NCBI GenBank assembly: GCA_964438705.1
Contig: CAYTKQ010000002.1
Location: forward strand, 124,001 to 188,000
Direction: 5' to 3'
DNA from: Christensenella sp964438705
GTDB taxonomy: Bacteria > Bacillota > Clostridia > Christensenellales > Christensenellaceae
DNA: 64,000 nt
Below, in pieces: positions 8,320 through 17,179 of this stretch. The position numbers were made by a program, and so were the translations under genes. Within the stretch, counting starts at the first letter, position 1. The number at the start of each line of letters is the position of its first letter. The notes under the pieces were generated by a model. It ran no database searches. It was not told the origin of the DNA and saw only the letters and a list, made by a program, of their open reading frames with translations.

Positions 8320-9459
8320 ATGAAAAAAATTGTTATCGCAATTTTAACTGTGGTAATGGCTCTCTCGCTGTTTGCGTGCGCAACTCCGGCTGCCGCGCCC
8401 AGCGAATCGGCATCGGCGCCTGCGGAGGCTTCTTCGGCGGCACCTGCGCAAAGCGAATCGGCTGCGCCCGCGCAAAGCGCGGCGGCAGGTACGGAGGTCG
8501 TGGGCGGAGACCACGCGGCCCTCAAAGACCTGAAAACGGATTTCAAGATCGTCACGATCCCCAAAACAACGGGTATTGCGTGGTTCCAGAGAATGGACCT
8601 TGGCGTGAAGCAGTTTGCGGCCGACACCGGCGTAGACGCGTACCAGGATGGCCCGGCGACGGCTGACGCGGCAGAGCAGGCAAAATATGTGGAAGATGCG
8701 ATCGCTGCCAAAGTAGATGCGATCTGCGTGGTGCCCTTCTCGACGGAAGCACTCGAGCCCGTTTTGAAAAAGGCGCGCGATGCCGGCATCCTCGTGATCT
8801 CTCACGAAGCGGACGGTATGACGAACATCGATTATGATCTGGAAGCGTTCGATAACACAGCTTATGGCGAACATTTTATGACGAAGCTTGCGGAACTCAC
8901 AGACAAGCAGGGCGAATATGCGGTCATGGTGGGCGCGCTTACATCCCAGACGCACAACACATGGGTAGACGCTTCCGTGGCATTGCAGCAGAAGGATTAT
9001 CCGGATATGAAGCTGGCGGGCGACAAGGTAGAGTCCGCGGACGATCAGGAGCAGGCTTATACGAAAACCAAAGAAGTTTTGACAGCATATCCCGAGCTCA
9101 AGGGCTTCCAGGGCTCCGCGATGGCTGACGTTGCGGGCGCGGCAAGAGCGGTCGAGGAAGCTGGCATGACGGGCAAGGTCAAGATCGTCGGTACCTCCCT
9201 CGTATCCGTTTCTGGAAAATATATCAAAGACGGCGTGATCGACATGATCTCCTTCTGGGATCCGGCTGCCGCGGGATACGCGATGAACGAGCTCGCGCTT
9301 CGCATCCTGAACGGCGAAAAGGTGGAAAACGGAATGAACCTCACAGTGCAGGGATATGAGAATCTTTCCCTGGGCGGTGCGAATAGCAACACGCTGTATG
9401 CAAAGGCGTGGATCGATGTCGATAAATCCAACGTCGACGATCCGCTCTATCAGTTCTAA
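8320..9459 (+). CDS. sugar-binding lipoprotein of importer B (LsrB/RhaS-like)
   Basis: Lipoprotein of 379 residues: signal peptide with lipobox LFAC and lipidated C20, then an Ala/Ser/Glu linker to about residue 60. The mature part resembles the autoinducer-2/rhamnose binding branch: 'FKIVTIPKTTGIAWFQRMDLGVKQFAADTGVDAYQDGPATADAAEQAKYVEDAI' and 'KARDAGILVISHEAD'. It delivers an extracellular ligand to permeases at 11042 and 12070. The DhaK/DhaL pair in the same operon suggests the ligand becomes, or yields, a short ketose. AI-2 itself is less likely because LsrK, LsrF and LsrG homologues are absent. Start: AGGAGG at about 8307-8312. Confidence 0.88.
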   Translation: MKKIVIAILTVVMALSLFACATPAAAPSESASAPAEASSAAPAQSESAAPAQSAAAGTEVVGGDHAALKDLKTDFKIVTIPKTTGIAWFQRMDLGVKQFAADTGVDAYQDGPATADAAEQAKYVEDAIAAKVDAICVVPFSTEALEPVLKKARDAGILVISHEADGMTNIDYDLEAFDNTAYGEHFMTKLAELTDKQGEYAVMVGALTSQTHNTWVDASVALQQKDYPDMKLAGDKVESADDQEQAYTKTKEVLTAYPELKGFQGSAMADVAGAARAVEEAGMTGKVKIVGTSLVSVSGKYIKDGVIDMISFWDPAAAGYAMNELALRILNGEKVENGMNLTVQGYENLSLGGANSNTLYAKAWIDVDKSNVDDPLYQF

Positions 9460-9486
9460 ACCACCACAAAGAATGATAGGAATGGC

Positions 9487-9520
9487 GTGCCGGGCTCCCC
9501 GTGATCAGGGAGCCCGGCAC
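9487..9520 (+). promoter_or_regulatory. GC-rich hairpin between binding-protein and ATPase genes (importer B)
   Basis: Perfect 13-bp stem GTGCCGGGCTCCC with an 8-base loop and no following T-run. Same position and form as in the other three importers. Confidence 0.75.
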
Positions 9521-9542
9521 ATCTATTGGGAAAGGCGGGTAA

Positions 9543-11033
9543 ATGATGTCAGAGGTATTCTTGAAAGTAACGGGAATCAAAAAATCCTTTGGCGGTGTCA
9601 AAGCGTTAAAGGGTGTCGACCTGACGATCAACAAAGGCGAGGTTCGCTGTCTGGCGGGCGAAAACGGCTGTGGAAAATCCACGCTGATCAAGGTTATTTC
9701 GGGCGCACACAATGCCGATGAAGGCGAAATCTATATCGACGGGAAAACGTTTCAAACATTGACGCCCATGGACGCGATCAAAATGGGCATTCAGGTGATC
9801 TATCAAGACTTTTCGGTCTTCCCTAATATCACGGTTGCGGAAAACATTGCGCTGAACAGTGAATTGAACTCAGGGAAGAAAATCGTGAACTGGAAGGAAG
9901 TCCGCTCGATCGCAAAAAAGGCGATGGAGAAAATCGGCGCGGATATCCCGCCCGACGCTCTGTTAGAACGCCTGTCTGTTGCAAACAAGCAGATGGTCGC
10001 CATTTGCAGGGCGCTTTTGAATGACGCGAAGCTCATCATCATGGACGAGCCCACGACGGCGCTGACCGCAAAAGAGGTCGCGAAATTATTCGAAATCATC
10101 AGAATGCTGCAATCGCAGGGGATTGCGGTGTTGATCGTTAATCATAAATTGGACGAGGTATACGACATCGCGCAAACGCTCACCATTTTAAGGAATGGCG
10201 AAAACGTTGCCGACGGAGACATCGGCGCGTTCGACCGCGCGCGCTTTGTTAAGGCTATGACAGGTAGGGATATTGAAGATGTTTTTTATCGTCCGGAAGA
10301 AAAACAGAAAAAAATCCTCGAGGTGAAGGATTTGGAATGCGCGGGAGAATTTTCCGGCGTAAGCTTTACGCTTTGCGAGGGTGATGTTCTCGGGATCACG
10401 GGCTTGCTGGGCTCGGGACGCGGAGAGATCGGAGAAGCGCTTTTCGGCATGGCTCCGCCCACCGGGGGACAGATATTCCTCGACGGCAAAGAGGTGCAAA
10501 TCAAGAGCGTAAAGGATGCGATGAAAAACAATATCGGTTATGTCCCGGAGGATCGCCTTACGGAAGGCCTGTTTCTGGAAATACCGATCGGCACGAACAC
10601 GGTCGCCGCTTCCGTCAAACAATATCTAAAAAGCGGGAAAATCGACTATAAGGCGATGAAGGAAAGCATGTGGGAATGGATCAAAAAACTTTCCATTGCG
10701 GCGCCTTCGCCAGAACCGCCGATCAAGACCCTCTCGGGTGGAAATCAGCAAAAGGTCGTTCTTGCGAAATGGCTGAACACGAATCCGCGGCTGCTGATTT
10801 TGAACGGGCCGACGGTGGGGGTGGACATCGGGTCAAAGGCGGACATCCATAAAATCCTGCACACCCTTGCGGAGGATGGCGTGGGCGTGATCGTAATTTC
10901 GGACGATCTGCCCGAGCTCATACAAAACTGCAATAAAATCATCATTATGCGCGGCGGCAGGCTGGCGGCCTCTGTGGACGCGAAGGATATGGATGAAGCA
11001 AGGCTGGCAACGATGCTCAGCGAACAGGCATAG
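9543..11033 (+). CDS. sugar ABC importer ATPase B, second half degenerate
   Basis: Double ATPase of 496 residues. Domain 1 is canonical: GENGCGKS Walker A near residues 38-45 and 'LIIMDEPTTALTAKEV' Walker B. Domain 2 departs from the rule: its Walker-A position reads GLLGSGRGE (no GK[ST]) and its Walker B reads 'LLILNGPTVGVDIGSK', with N421 and G422 where Asp and catalytic Glu are expected and Val in place of the usual Arg. The signature 'LSGGNQQKV' is kept. Only the first site should therefore hydrolyse ATP. ATG codons at 9543 and 9546 are both possible behind GGCGGG. It follows the binding protein by 83 bases and precedes two permeases. Confidence 0.9.
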   Translation: MMSEVFLKVTGIKKSFGGVKALKGVDLTINKGEVRCLAGENGCGKSTLIKVISGAHNADEGEIYIDGKTFQTLTPMDAIKMGIQVIYQDFSVFPNITVAENIALNSELNSGKKIVNWKEVRSIAKKAMEKIGADIPPDALLERLSVANKQMVAICRALLNDAKLIIMDEPTTALTAKEVAKLFEIIRMLQSQGIAVLIVNHKLDEVYDIAQTLTILRNGENVADGDIGAFDRARFVKAMTGRDIEDVFYRPEEKQKKILEVKDLECAGEFSGVSFTLCEGDVLGITGLLGSGRGEIGEALFGMAPPTGGQIFLDGKEVQIKSVKDAMKNNIGYVPEDRLTEGLFLEIPIGTNTVAASVKQYLKSGKIDYKAMKESMWEWIKKLSIAAPSPEPPIKTLSGGNQQKVVLAKWLNTNPRLLILNGPTVGVDIGSKADIHKILHTLAEDGVGVIVISDDLPELIQNCNKIIIMRGGRLAASVDAKDMDEARLATMLSEQA

Positions 11034-11041
11034 GGGGAAGC

Positions 11042-12052
11042 ATGATGGAAAAGACAAATAAATTTGTGAAAAACAATGTGCTCACCAGCAACGAAGCGAT
11101 CGTGATCTATATCATCATCGGGCTGTGCCTGGTGATCGGCCTTGTGAACAATTCCTTCTTCAGTGTGGGGACGGTCGTCGATACGGCGCGCGCCATGCTG
11201 ACGATGCTGATGTTTGCATTGTGCGAAATGATCGTCATTATTTCCGGGGGCATCGACGTATCGTTTCCGGCGTTTGCGTCCTTTGCGATGTATCTGACGT
11301 CGAAGCTGATGATCGACAACGGTTGGGACGGTGTGCTGCCCGCGTTTGCGCTGGCGGCGGTGATTGGTCTGGGCCTGGGCACGCTCAACGCGTTTTTGGT
11401 GGGCACGTTCAAGATTCCGACGCTGATTGCCACGCTCGGTACGAGCAGCCTGATCAACGGCGCGCTGCTTTCCTTTGTAGGCGTCAATGAGATCACAAAC
11501 CTTCCCGCGCAGCTTGACGGCATGGCCAAGGCCTATCTTTTTCAGGTGGATCTTGGAAACAAGGTTTCCTCCATGTCCGTTTTCATTATTCTGCCCATTG
11601 TTTTATGTGTGATCGTGTGGATATTATTGCGCTATACGCTGCTCGGGCGAGCGATCTACGCGATCGGCGGAGATCAGAACGCCGCGCGGCGCGCAGGCTT
11701 CAATGTGGTGAAAACGCAATACTTTATTTATATGTTTGTGGGCGTGATCGTGGGCATCACGGGCATGACCTACACGCTGCTGGCGCGGAACTCCAACCCA
11801 AACAATTTGATGGGCAGCGAAATGCTGGTGATTGCGGCGGTGGTGATCGGCGGCGCGCGCATCACAGGAGGTCACGGTACCGTGTTGGGCACGATTTTGG
11901 GCGTCGCGCTGCTGAGTATTGTGCAGAACAACCTGATCATTTTGGGAGTGCCGACCTACTGGCAAACCTTTGTGATCGGGATGCTGATCATTGTGGGCTG
12001 TATGATCACCTCCATCAAGGCGAAACGCGTCGCGATGAGTCCGAAAATTTAA
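11042..12052 (+). CDS. sugar ABC importer permease B1 (RbsC family)
   Basis: Polytopic membrane protein of 336 residues. Recognisable blocks are 'IISGGIDVSFPAFASFAMYL', 'RYTLLGRAIYAIGGDQNAARRAGF' and 'VIGGARITGGHGTVLGTILGVALL'. It starts 8 bases after the ATPase stop behind a GGGGGAAG site and forms half of the channel of importer B. Confidence 0.92.
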   Translation: MMEKTNKFVKNNVLTSNEAIVIYIIIGLCLVIGLVNNSFFSVGTVVDTARAMLTMLMFALCEMIVIISGGIDVSFPAFASFAMYLTSKLMIDNGWDGVLPAFALAAVIGLGLGTLNAFLVGTFKIPTLIATLGTSSLINGALLSFVGVNEITNLPAQLDGMAKAYLFQVDLGNKVSSMSVFIILPIVLCVIVWILLRYTLLGRAIYAIGGDQNAARRAGFNVVKTQYFIYMFVGVIVGITGMTYTLLARNSNPNNLMGSEMLVIAAVVIGGARITGGHGTVLGTILGVALLSIVQNNLIILGVPTYWQTFVIGMLIIVGCMITSIKAKRVAMSPKI

Positions 12053-12069
12053 GAAGGGGGGCGTAAATC

Positions 12070-13086
12070 ATGGAAAAACAGGCACAAAAAGGTAACGTAC
12101 TAAAATCGATCGACAAAAACATCGTCTGGCTGTTTGTGATCATCGTGGCACTGGTCGTGGTTATGACAATTGTCGCGCCGTCACAATTCCTGACGCTGTC
12201 AAACTTCCAATCCATGGCGTTCCAGTTCCCTGAATTCGGCATCATGGCATTGGGAATGATGCTTTGCATGATTGCCGGGGGCATCGACCTTTCCGTTGTG
12301 GGGGTATCCAATCTGGCGGGCATCGTCGCGGCGGTCATTATGAAAACGGCGGGCGTGGATAACACGGGCGCGATTGCGCTTGCAGTGGTCGCGGCGGTCG
12401 TCGTGGGCTTAGGCGCGGGCGCATTCAACGGCTTTATGGTTGGCAATTTGCGCATTCCGGCGATGCTCGTCACGCTGTCGTCCCAGCAAATTTTTACGGG
12501 GCTGGGGCTCATTATCACAAAAGGCCCTGCGATCACCGGACTTTCGGATGAATTCAAGATGATCGGAAACGGCCTGTTCGCAAACACAGTACCCTATTCC
12601 CTGTTGATCTTTGTCGGCGTGGTGGTGGTGCTGATGCTGGTCTTGAAATATACGGTGTATGGACAGCAGCTTTACCTGATGGGGGCAAATCCTACGGCTT
12701 CGCGGTATTCCGGCATCGATAATTTCGGCGTGACCATGAAGACTTACATGGCCTCCGGCGTCATGGCGGCGATTGCGGGCATCGTGGTCTGCTCGCATCT
12801 CGGTTCGGCAAAATCCGATTACGGAACCACCTACACGCTGTTGACGCTGCTGATCGTTATTTTGGGCGGCGTATCGCCGTCGGGCGGAAAGGGAAAGCTT
12901 GCCGGCGTAGTGCTCTCCATCATCGTGCTGCAGGTGATTTCGAGCGCGTTCAGCATACTGCGGTTTGATTCGTTCCTGAAGACCTTTGTATGGGGGCTTG
13001 TGCTCATCGTCGTGATGATGGTGCAATATGGCAGTGAAATTTACGGAGGACGTCCGAAAAAGTTGAAAGTGAGGAAGACAGAATGA
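12070..13086 (+). CDS. sugar ABC importer permease B2 (RbsC family)
   Basis: Membrane permease of 338 residues with 'CMIAGGIDLSVVGVSNLAGIV', 'KYTVYGQQLYLMGANPTASRYSGI' and 'VILGGVSPSGGKGKLAGVVLSIIVL'. It begins behind AAGAAGGGGGG. The stop codon overlaps the DhaK start (ATGA at 13083-13086), so importer and kinase are translationally coupled, which ties the kinase to the imported substrate. Confidence 0.92.
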   Translation: MEKQAQKGNVLKSIDKNIVWLFVIIVALVVVMTIVAPSQFLTLSNFQSMAFQFPEFGIMALGMMLCMIAGGIDLSVVGVSNLAGIVAAVIMKTAGVDNTGAIALAVVAAVVVGLGAGAFNGFMVGNLRIPAMLVTLSSQQIFTGLGLIITKGPAITGLSDEFKMIGNGLFANTVPYSLLIFVGVVVVLMLVLKYTVYGQQLYLMGANPTASRYSGIDNFGVTMKTYMASGVMAAIAGIVVCSHLGSAKSDYGTTYTLLTLLIVILGGVSPSGGKGKLAGVVLSIIVLQVISSAFSILRFDSFLKTFVWGLVLIVVMMVQYGSEIYGGRPKKLKVRKTE

Positions 13087-14093
13087 AAAAAATTATGAAC
13101 CAACCGGAGAATTTTATCGGCGAGATGCTCGAGGGCCTCTACCTCGCGCACAAAGATATGATCGGTTTTGCGGCGGACGACCCGCATTGTCTGGTCAGTA
13201 AATTTAAAAAGCAGGGAAAGGTCGGCATTGCCACGGGCGGCGGCAGCGGTCATCTTCCGCTGTTCCTCGGTTATGTAGGCGACGGGATGCTCGACGGCTG
13301 TTCGATTGGCGATGTGTTCCAGTCCCCCAGCGCAGAACAGATGTTCGAGGTCACCAAGGAGATCGATTCGGGCGCGGGCGTTTTATACATCTATGGGAAC
13401 TACAACGGCGACATCTTCAATTTTGATATGGCTGCTGAAATGGCGGACTTTGAAGAAAACATCAAGGTGGAAAGCGTTGTCGCGGGTGAAGACGTCGCGT
13501 CGGCGGGGCCTGCGGCGCCGGGCGCAAAAAATACGCGCCGGGGCGTGGCGGGTATCTTCTTCGTGTATAAATGCGCGGGCGCGGCAGCGGATGAGATGAT
13601 GCCGCTTGCGGAGGTGAAGCGCGTGGCGGAACGCGCGTGCGAGAATGTTCGTACGATGGGCGTTGCGCTCACGCCGTGCATCGTGCCCCGCGTGGGCAAG
13701 CCGAGCTTTGAGATCGGTGACGATGAAATGGAGATCGGCATGGGCATCCACGGGGAATCCGGCATTCGCCGCGGGAAACTGCTGAGCGCGGACGAGATCG
13801 TCGCGGAAATGATGGAGCCCATCCTCGCGGATATCCCTTATGTTTCGGGTGACGAGGTAGCCGTTCTGATCAACGGCCTCGGCGGAACGCCCCTCGAGGA
13901 GCAATATGTCGTATACCGCAAGGTGGATGAGATTCTCAAAGCAAAGGGAATCACGCCCTACAAAGTATATGTGGGCGAATATGCGACCTCGCTTGAAATG
14001 GCGGGGATGTCCATTTCGCTTTTGAAGCTGGACGACGAGCTCAAGCGGTTGATCGACCGTCCGGCGAACACACCGTTTTTCAAACAGATATAA
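13083..14093 (+). CDS. dhaK: DhaK-type ketose kinase subunit
   Basis: Substrate-binding subunit of a dihydroxyacetone-kinase-type enzyme, 336 residues. 'ATGGGSGHLPLFLGYVGDGMLDGCSIGDVFQSP' is the DAK1 core. H223 in 'GMGIHGESG' matches the histidine that covalently binds the carbonyl of the substrate in the family. 'INGLGGTPLEEQYVVYRKV' is the usual C-terminal motif. The family phosphorylates dihydroxyacetone, and some members phosphorylate tetruloses. Whether ATP or a PEP-dependent DhaM donates phosphate is decided by the partner: no DhaM is seen. Coupled to the permease by a 4-base overlap and followed by DhaL after 64 bases. Confidence 0.85.
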   Translation: MKKIMNQPENFIGEMLEGLYLAHKDMIGFAADDPHCLVSKFKKQGKVGIATGGGSGHLPLFLGYVGDGMLDGCSIGDVFQSPSAEQMFEVTKEIDSGAGVLYIYGNYNGDIFNFDMAAEMADFEENIKVESVVAGEDVASAGPAAPGAKNTRRGVAGIFFVYKCAGAAADEMMPLAEVKRVAERACENVRTMGVALTPCIVPRVGKPSFEIGDDEMEIGMGIHGESGIRRGKLLSADEIVAEMMEPILADIPYVSGDEVAVLINGLGGTPLEEQYVVYRKVDEILKAKGITPYKVYVGEYATSLEMAGMSISLLKLDDELKRLIDRPANTPFFKQI

Positions 14094-14157
14094 AACACGG
14101 ACAGGCAAACCGCTGATTTAAGCGGATGGATACGGCACAATGGGAGGCAAATGTAAT

Positions 14158-14781
14158 ATGGACAGGGCAGGATTATTGAAGGTACTGGAAAGCTGGAAGG
14201 CGATCATGGCGGACCATCGTGAATACCTGATCGAGATCGACGGCGTGGTGGGGGACGGAGACCTTGGCCTCACCATGAGCGACGGCTTTGCGGCTGCGTA
14301 CGACGCAGTCGCGGCGGGGGACGAACAGGATATTGGCAAGATGCTCTACTTTGGCGGTAAGGCGATGTCGACGGCGGTTCCGTCCACGATGGGAACGCTC
14401 ATGGCTTCGGGGCTGATGAATGCGGGCAAGGCGCTGCGCGGCAAAGAAGAGATGGGGACCGCAGAGGTCGCGGCGCTGTTCCGCGCGTACCTTGACGGAG
14501 TCGCGGGCCGCGGCGGCGCAAAAATCGGAGACAAGACATTTTTGGACGGCCTTGCCCCGGCGGTGGAATCGATGGAAAAGGATGCCGCTGAAAACGCGGC
14601 GCTCGAAACGATGGCGCAAAACGCAAAACAGGCCGCGGAGAAAGGTTTTCTGGCGACCAAGGGCATGCTCGCGGTGCACGGACGCGCGGCAACGCGCGGC
14701 GAAGCGTCGCGCGAGCTGCTGGACCCGGGCGCGGCAGTGGCAAAATTGCTGATGGAAGGATTTTCAAACGCGGTCGCATAA
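14158..14781 (+). CDS. dhaL: DhaL-type nucleotide-binding subunit, divergent
   Basis: Nucleotide-binding subunit of 207 residues. D28, D33 and D35 in 'DGVVGDGDLG' have the 5-and-2 spacing of the Mg-ADP-binding aspartates of DhaL. Other signature positions differ from canonical DhaL: Leu follows the last Asp where His/Phe is common, and the 'GGASGPLYG' loop is replaced by 'VPSTMGTLMASG'. This points to a variant kinase branch rather than the standard dihydroxyacetone enzyme. The ATG at 14158 is preferred since GGGAGG is well placed; the in-frame ATG at 14140 precedes that site. The gene closes the importer B operon and ends before a hairpin shared with lacI. Confidence 0.78.
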   Translation: MDRAGLLKVLESWKAIMADHREYLIEIDGVVGDGDLGLTMSDGFAAAYDAVAAGDEQDIGKMLYFGGKAMSTAVPSTMGTLMASGLMNAGKALRGKEEMGTAEVAALFRAYLDGVAGRGGAKIGDKTFLDGLAPAVESMEKDAAENAALETMAQNAKQAAEKGFLATKGMLAVHGRAATRGEASRELLDPGAAVAKLLMEGFSNAVA

Positions 14782-14806
14782 GAAACAGAGGACTGCATCT
14801 GGTGGA

Positions 14807-14850
14807 AAGTGCCTGCCTTCCCTTACTTTTCTTTGGGAGGGCAGGTGCTT
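14807..14850. terminator. convergent hairpin between dhaL and the LacI gene
   Basis: Stem of about 16 pairs including G-U pairs, AAGTGCCTGCC on one side and GGCAGGTGCTT on the other, with a T-rich loop. It overlaps the last codons of the minus-strand regulator gene. Confidence 0.6.
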
Positions 14851-15830
14851 TGCCGCTCTATGAGACGGGAGCCCAAAAGCATCTTGACATTGCCGTTGAT
14901 GGGGGACTCCTGCATCCGTTCGCATAACCTCTGCACAGCGCGCACGCCGATCCTGCGGCGGGGTACGATCATGGTCGTGAGAGGCGGATCGGAAATGGTG
15001 CAGTAGGGGATGTCGTCAAAGCCGATGATGGAAATGTCGTCAGGAATCTTGTAACCAACCTCCTGCAACGCTTTCATCGCACCCAGCGCGAGCGTATCAT
15101 TGTCCGCGAAGGCAGCCGTAGGAAGAACGATGTCGTTTTGTTTCAAATATTCCTTCATGGAGCTGTATGCGCCATCAAGCGTGGGTACGAGCGAAAAGGT
15201 TCTGGTGCAGGTGAGCCCCAGCATTTCGCAGCAGGAATAAAAAGCAAGGCTGCGCTCGAGAAAATTCGATATTTCCACGGCGCTCTTGAAGTAGGCGACC
15301 TTTTTATGACCCAGATCCGCCAAATATTTCAGTGCGAAATAGGTGGTCTCGCGGTTGTCCATAACAACGCATTCATATGGCTCGTACGCCATGATGTTGT
15401 CAACGATGACCATCGGGGTGGAAACGTCCTTCAAAAGAGGATAATCCTTGGGGCGAATCTCCGTACCGAGGAGAATGATCCCGTCGGAGGTATCCTCCTT
15501 CAGGATTTTCAAAGCCTGTCTGAAATTGCCTTTGACGGTGGTGATGATCAGGTTGTAGCCCATCTCGCGGCATTCGGCTTCCACCGCGTCGATGATCGCC
15601 GAAATAAATCCCGCGTTTCCGTCCACGATCATGCTGTGGTCCTTATACTTCAAGAAACGGATGTTCTTCATCGGCACCTTGTTCTTTGCCGGAAGCTTGT
15701 AATCATATTCTTTTAATATGCTTTGAACGCGCTTTCGCGTTTCGTCCCCCACCCCGGGTTTATTGTTTAACACAAGGGAAATGGTGGCGGGTGAAACATT
15801 TGCGAGACGCGCTATTTCACGGATTGTCAT
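14823..15830 (-). CDS. LacI-family transcriptional regulator
   Basis: DNA-binding repressor of 335 residues. The N-terminal helix-turn-helix and hinge read 'TIREIARLANVSPATISLVLNN' at residues 2-23, followed by a periplasmic-binding-type ligand domain ('GIILLGTEIRPKDYPLLKDVSTPMVIVDNI', 'AAFADNDTLALGAMKALQEVGYKIPDDISIIGFDDIPY'). It sits convergent to the importer B/dhaKL operon and divergent from the alcohol dehydrogenase, so it is the best candidate regulator for both. Palindromes at 8142, 8204 and 15870 are possible targets; the sites differ, so this remains open. Confidence 0.92.
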   Translation of the reverse strand: MTIREIARLANVSPATISLVLNNKPGVGDETRKRVQSILKEYDYKLPAKNKVPMKNIRFLKYKDHSMIVDGNAGFISAIIDAVEAECREMGYNLIITTVKGNFRQALKILKEDTSDGIILLGTEIRPKDYPLLKDVSTPMVIVDNIMAYEPYECVVMDNRETTYFALKYLADLGHKKVAYFKSAVEISNFLERSLAFYSCCEMLGLTCTRTFSLVPTLDGAYSSMKEYLKQNDIVLPTAAFADNDTLALGAMKALQEVGYKIPDDISIIGFDDIPYCTISDPPLTTMIVPRRRIGVRAVQRLCERMQESPINGNVKMLLGSRLIERQSTCPPKEK

Positions 15831-15869
15831 AAGGAAACCTGCCTGATCGTTTGAGCCCTCTCTGAATGA

Positions 15870-15894
15870 ATATAGTTACCACTAAATACTATAT
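15870..15894. promoter_or_regulatory. inverted repeat between lacI and the alcohol dehydrogenase
   Basis: Arms ATATAGT and ACTATAT separated by 11 bases, in the 113-base divergent gap. It could be an operator or overlap the divergent -10 boxes. Confidence 0.35.
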
Positions 15895-15943
15895 CATCGG
15901 GCAGGCGGGAATGCAATTAATATAAGGAAAGGAATCAAACAAA

Positions 15944-17119
15944 ATGAAAGATTTTATAGCGGAAGTCCCTGAGAAGATCGTATTCGGGGCAGGAGCGGTG
16001 CGCGAATGCGCAGCCTATGCAAAGGGGCTTGGAAAACGCGCGCTCATTGTGACCGGCGGGAGCGTGCGGCCTGAAAAAGCGGCGCTTGTTGAAACGATAT
16101 GCCGGCAATTGGAACGTGCGGGCATACAGAGCGTCGTGTTTGCGGAGGTGGAACAAAATCCGACCACCACAACGTGTGATCGCGGCGCGAAACTGGCGCG
16201 TGAAACCGAATGCGACATGGTCGTGGGCGTGGGGGGTGGAAGCCCGATGGACGCTTCCAAATTCATTGCGCTGCTGGCGGCTTCGGGCGGCGAGGCCGTT
16301 GACTACATCCCGGGCGGAAAATTTGCGGACAAGGATGACAAGGAACTGAAATGCCTTCCCATCATCGCGATCACCACGACGTCCGGCACGGGCAGCGAGG
16401 CGACGCCGTTTGCGGTGGTCACAAATCCGGAAAACAGCAATAAGCCGGGAACGGGGCATTCCTTTTGGTATCCTGCGGTGTCGATCGTAGACCCGGAGCT
16501 GACATTGACCTTGCCCGAACGGGTGACGATCAATACGGGCCTCGATGTATTTTTCCATGCGTTTGAAGCTTATGTGTCCAAGGACGCGAACGAATATTCC
16601 GATATCTTCGCAAAGCGCGCGATCGAGCTCGTTGTGGAAAATCTGAAACAATGCGTCGCCGAACCAAGGGATATCGAGGCGCGCAGCGCAATGTCGCTTG
16701 CAAACATGCTTGCGGGGACGGCGATCTCAATCGGCGGAACCTTTGCGATCCACGGCATGGGCCACAGTGTCAGCGGACATTTCAATGCGGTTCACGCAGA
16801 GACATTGTGCGCGCTCGGCCCTGTTTTAACGGAATATGCCTATCGGGGAAACATTCCGAAATTCGCGGCGGCGGCAGTTCTTTTGGGCGCGGAGGCACAG
16901 ATGCCCGAAGAAGAGCTTGCGCGGCTGTGCGCGGCGCAAATGCGAACATTTCTCGCGGGCTTTGGACGCGATATTACGCTTGCTTCGCTGGGGGTGACGG
17001 AGGCATCGATCCCCGCCCTTGCGGACGACGCGCTGTTTGCGATGCGCGGCGCAATGGAGGCGACGCCCGTCACGATGACGCGCAAGGACGTGATCGACGC
17101 CTACAAACGTGCGATGTAA
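15944..17119 (+). CDS. iron-containing alcohol dehydrogenase (group III)
   Basis: NAD(P)-dependent oxidoreductase of 391 residues. The Rossmann-like part carries 'GVGGGSPMDASKFIA' and 'ITTTSGTGSEATPFAVVT'. Metal ligands are seen in 'NTGLDVFFHAFEAY' (Asp and His) and 'HGMGHSVSGHFNAVHAETL' (two His). Family members reduce aldehydes or oxidise primary alcohols and diols such as 1,3-propanediol, butanol or lactaldehyde. Divergence from the LacI regulator of the importer B region suggests it reduces or oxidises a product of that pathway. Start behind AAGGAAAGGA. Confidence 0.9.
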   Translation: MKDFIAEVPEKIVFGAGAVRECAAYAKGLGKRALIVTGGSVRPEKAALVETICRQLERAGIQSVVFAEVEQNPTTTTCDRGAKLARETECDMVVGVGGGSPMDASKFIALLAASGGEAVDYIPGGKFADKDDKELKCLPIIAITTTSGTGSEATPFAVVTNPENSNKPGTGHSFWYPAVSIVDPELTLTLPERVTINTGLDVFFHAFEAYVSKDANEYSDIFAKRAIELVVENLKQCVAEPRDIEARSAMSLANMLAGTAISIGGTFAIHGMGHSVSGHFNAVHAETLCALGPVLTEYAYRGNIPKFAAAAVLLGAEAQMPEEELARLCAAQMRTFLAGFGRDITLASLGVTEASIPALADDALFAMRGAMEATPVTMTRKDVIDAYKRAM

Positions 17120-17135
17120 TTTCTGTCAAAAACAC

Positions 17136-17167
17136 AAAAGACCGTTTGAGATTTCAAGCGGTCTTTT
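17136..17167. terminator. terminator between alcohol dehydrogenase and SorC gene
   Basis: Stem AAAAGACCG(T/C)TTGA with a short loop, followed by TTGCGTTTTTGACG. It works for the plus-strand gene and possibly for the convergent regulator. Sequence is nearly the same as at 7296-7325. Confidence 0.8.
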
Positions 17168-17179
17168 GCGTTTTTGACG

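Noticed and set aside
8320..14781. Importer B operon as an autoinducer-2 (Lsr) system
   Set aside because: The binding protein is of that branch, but LsrK, LsrF and LsrG homologues are absent and a DhaK/DhaL pair takes their place.
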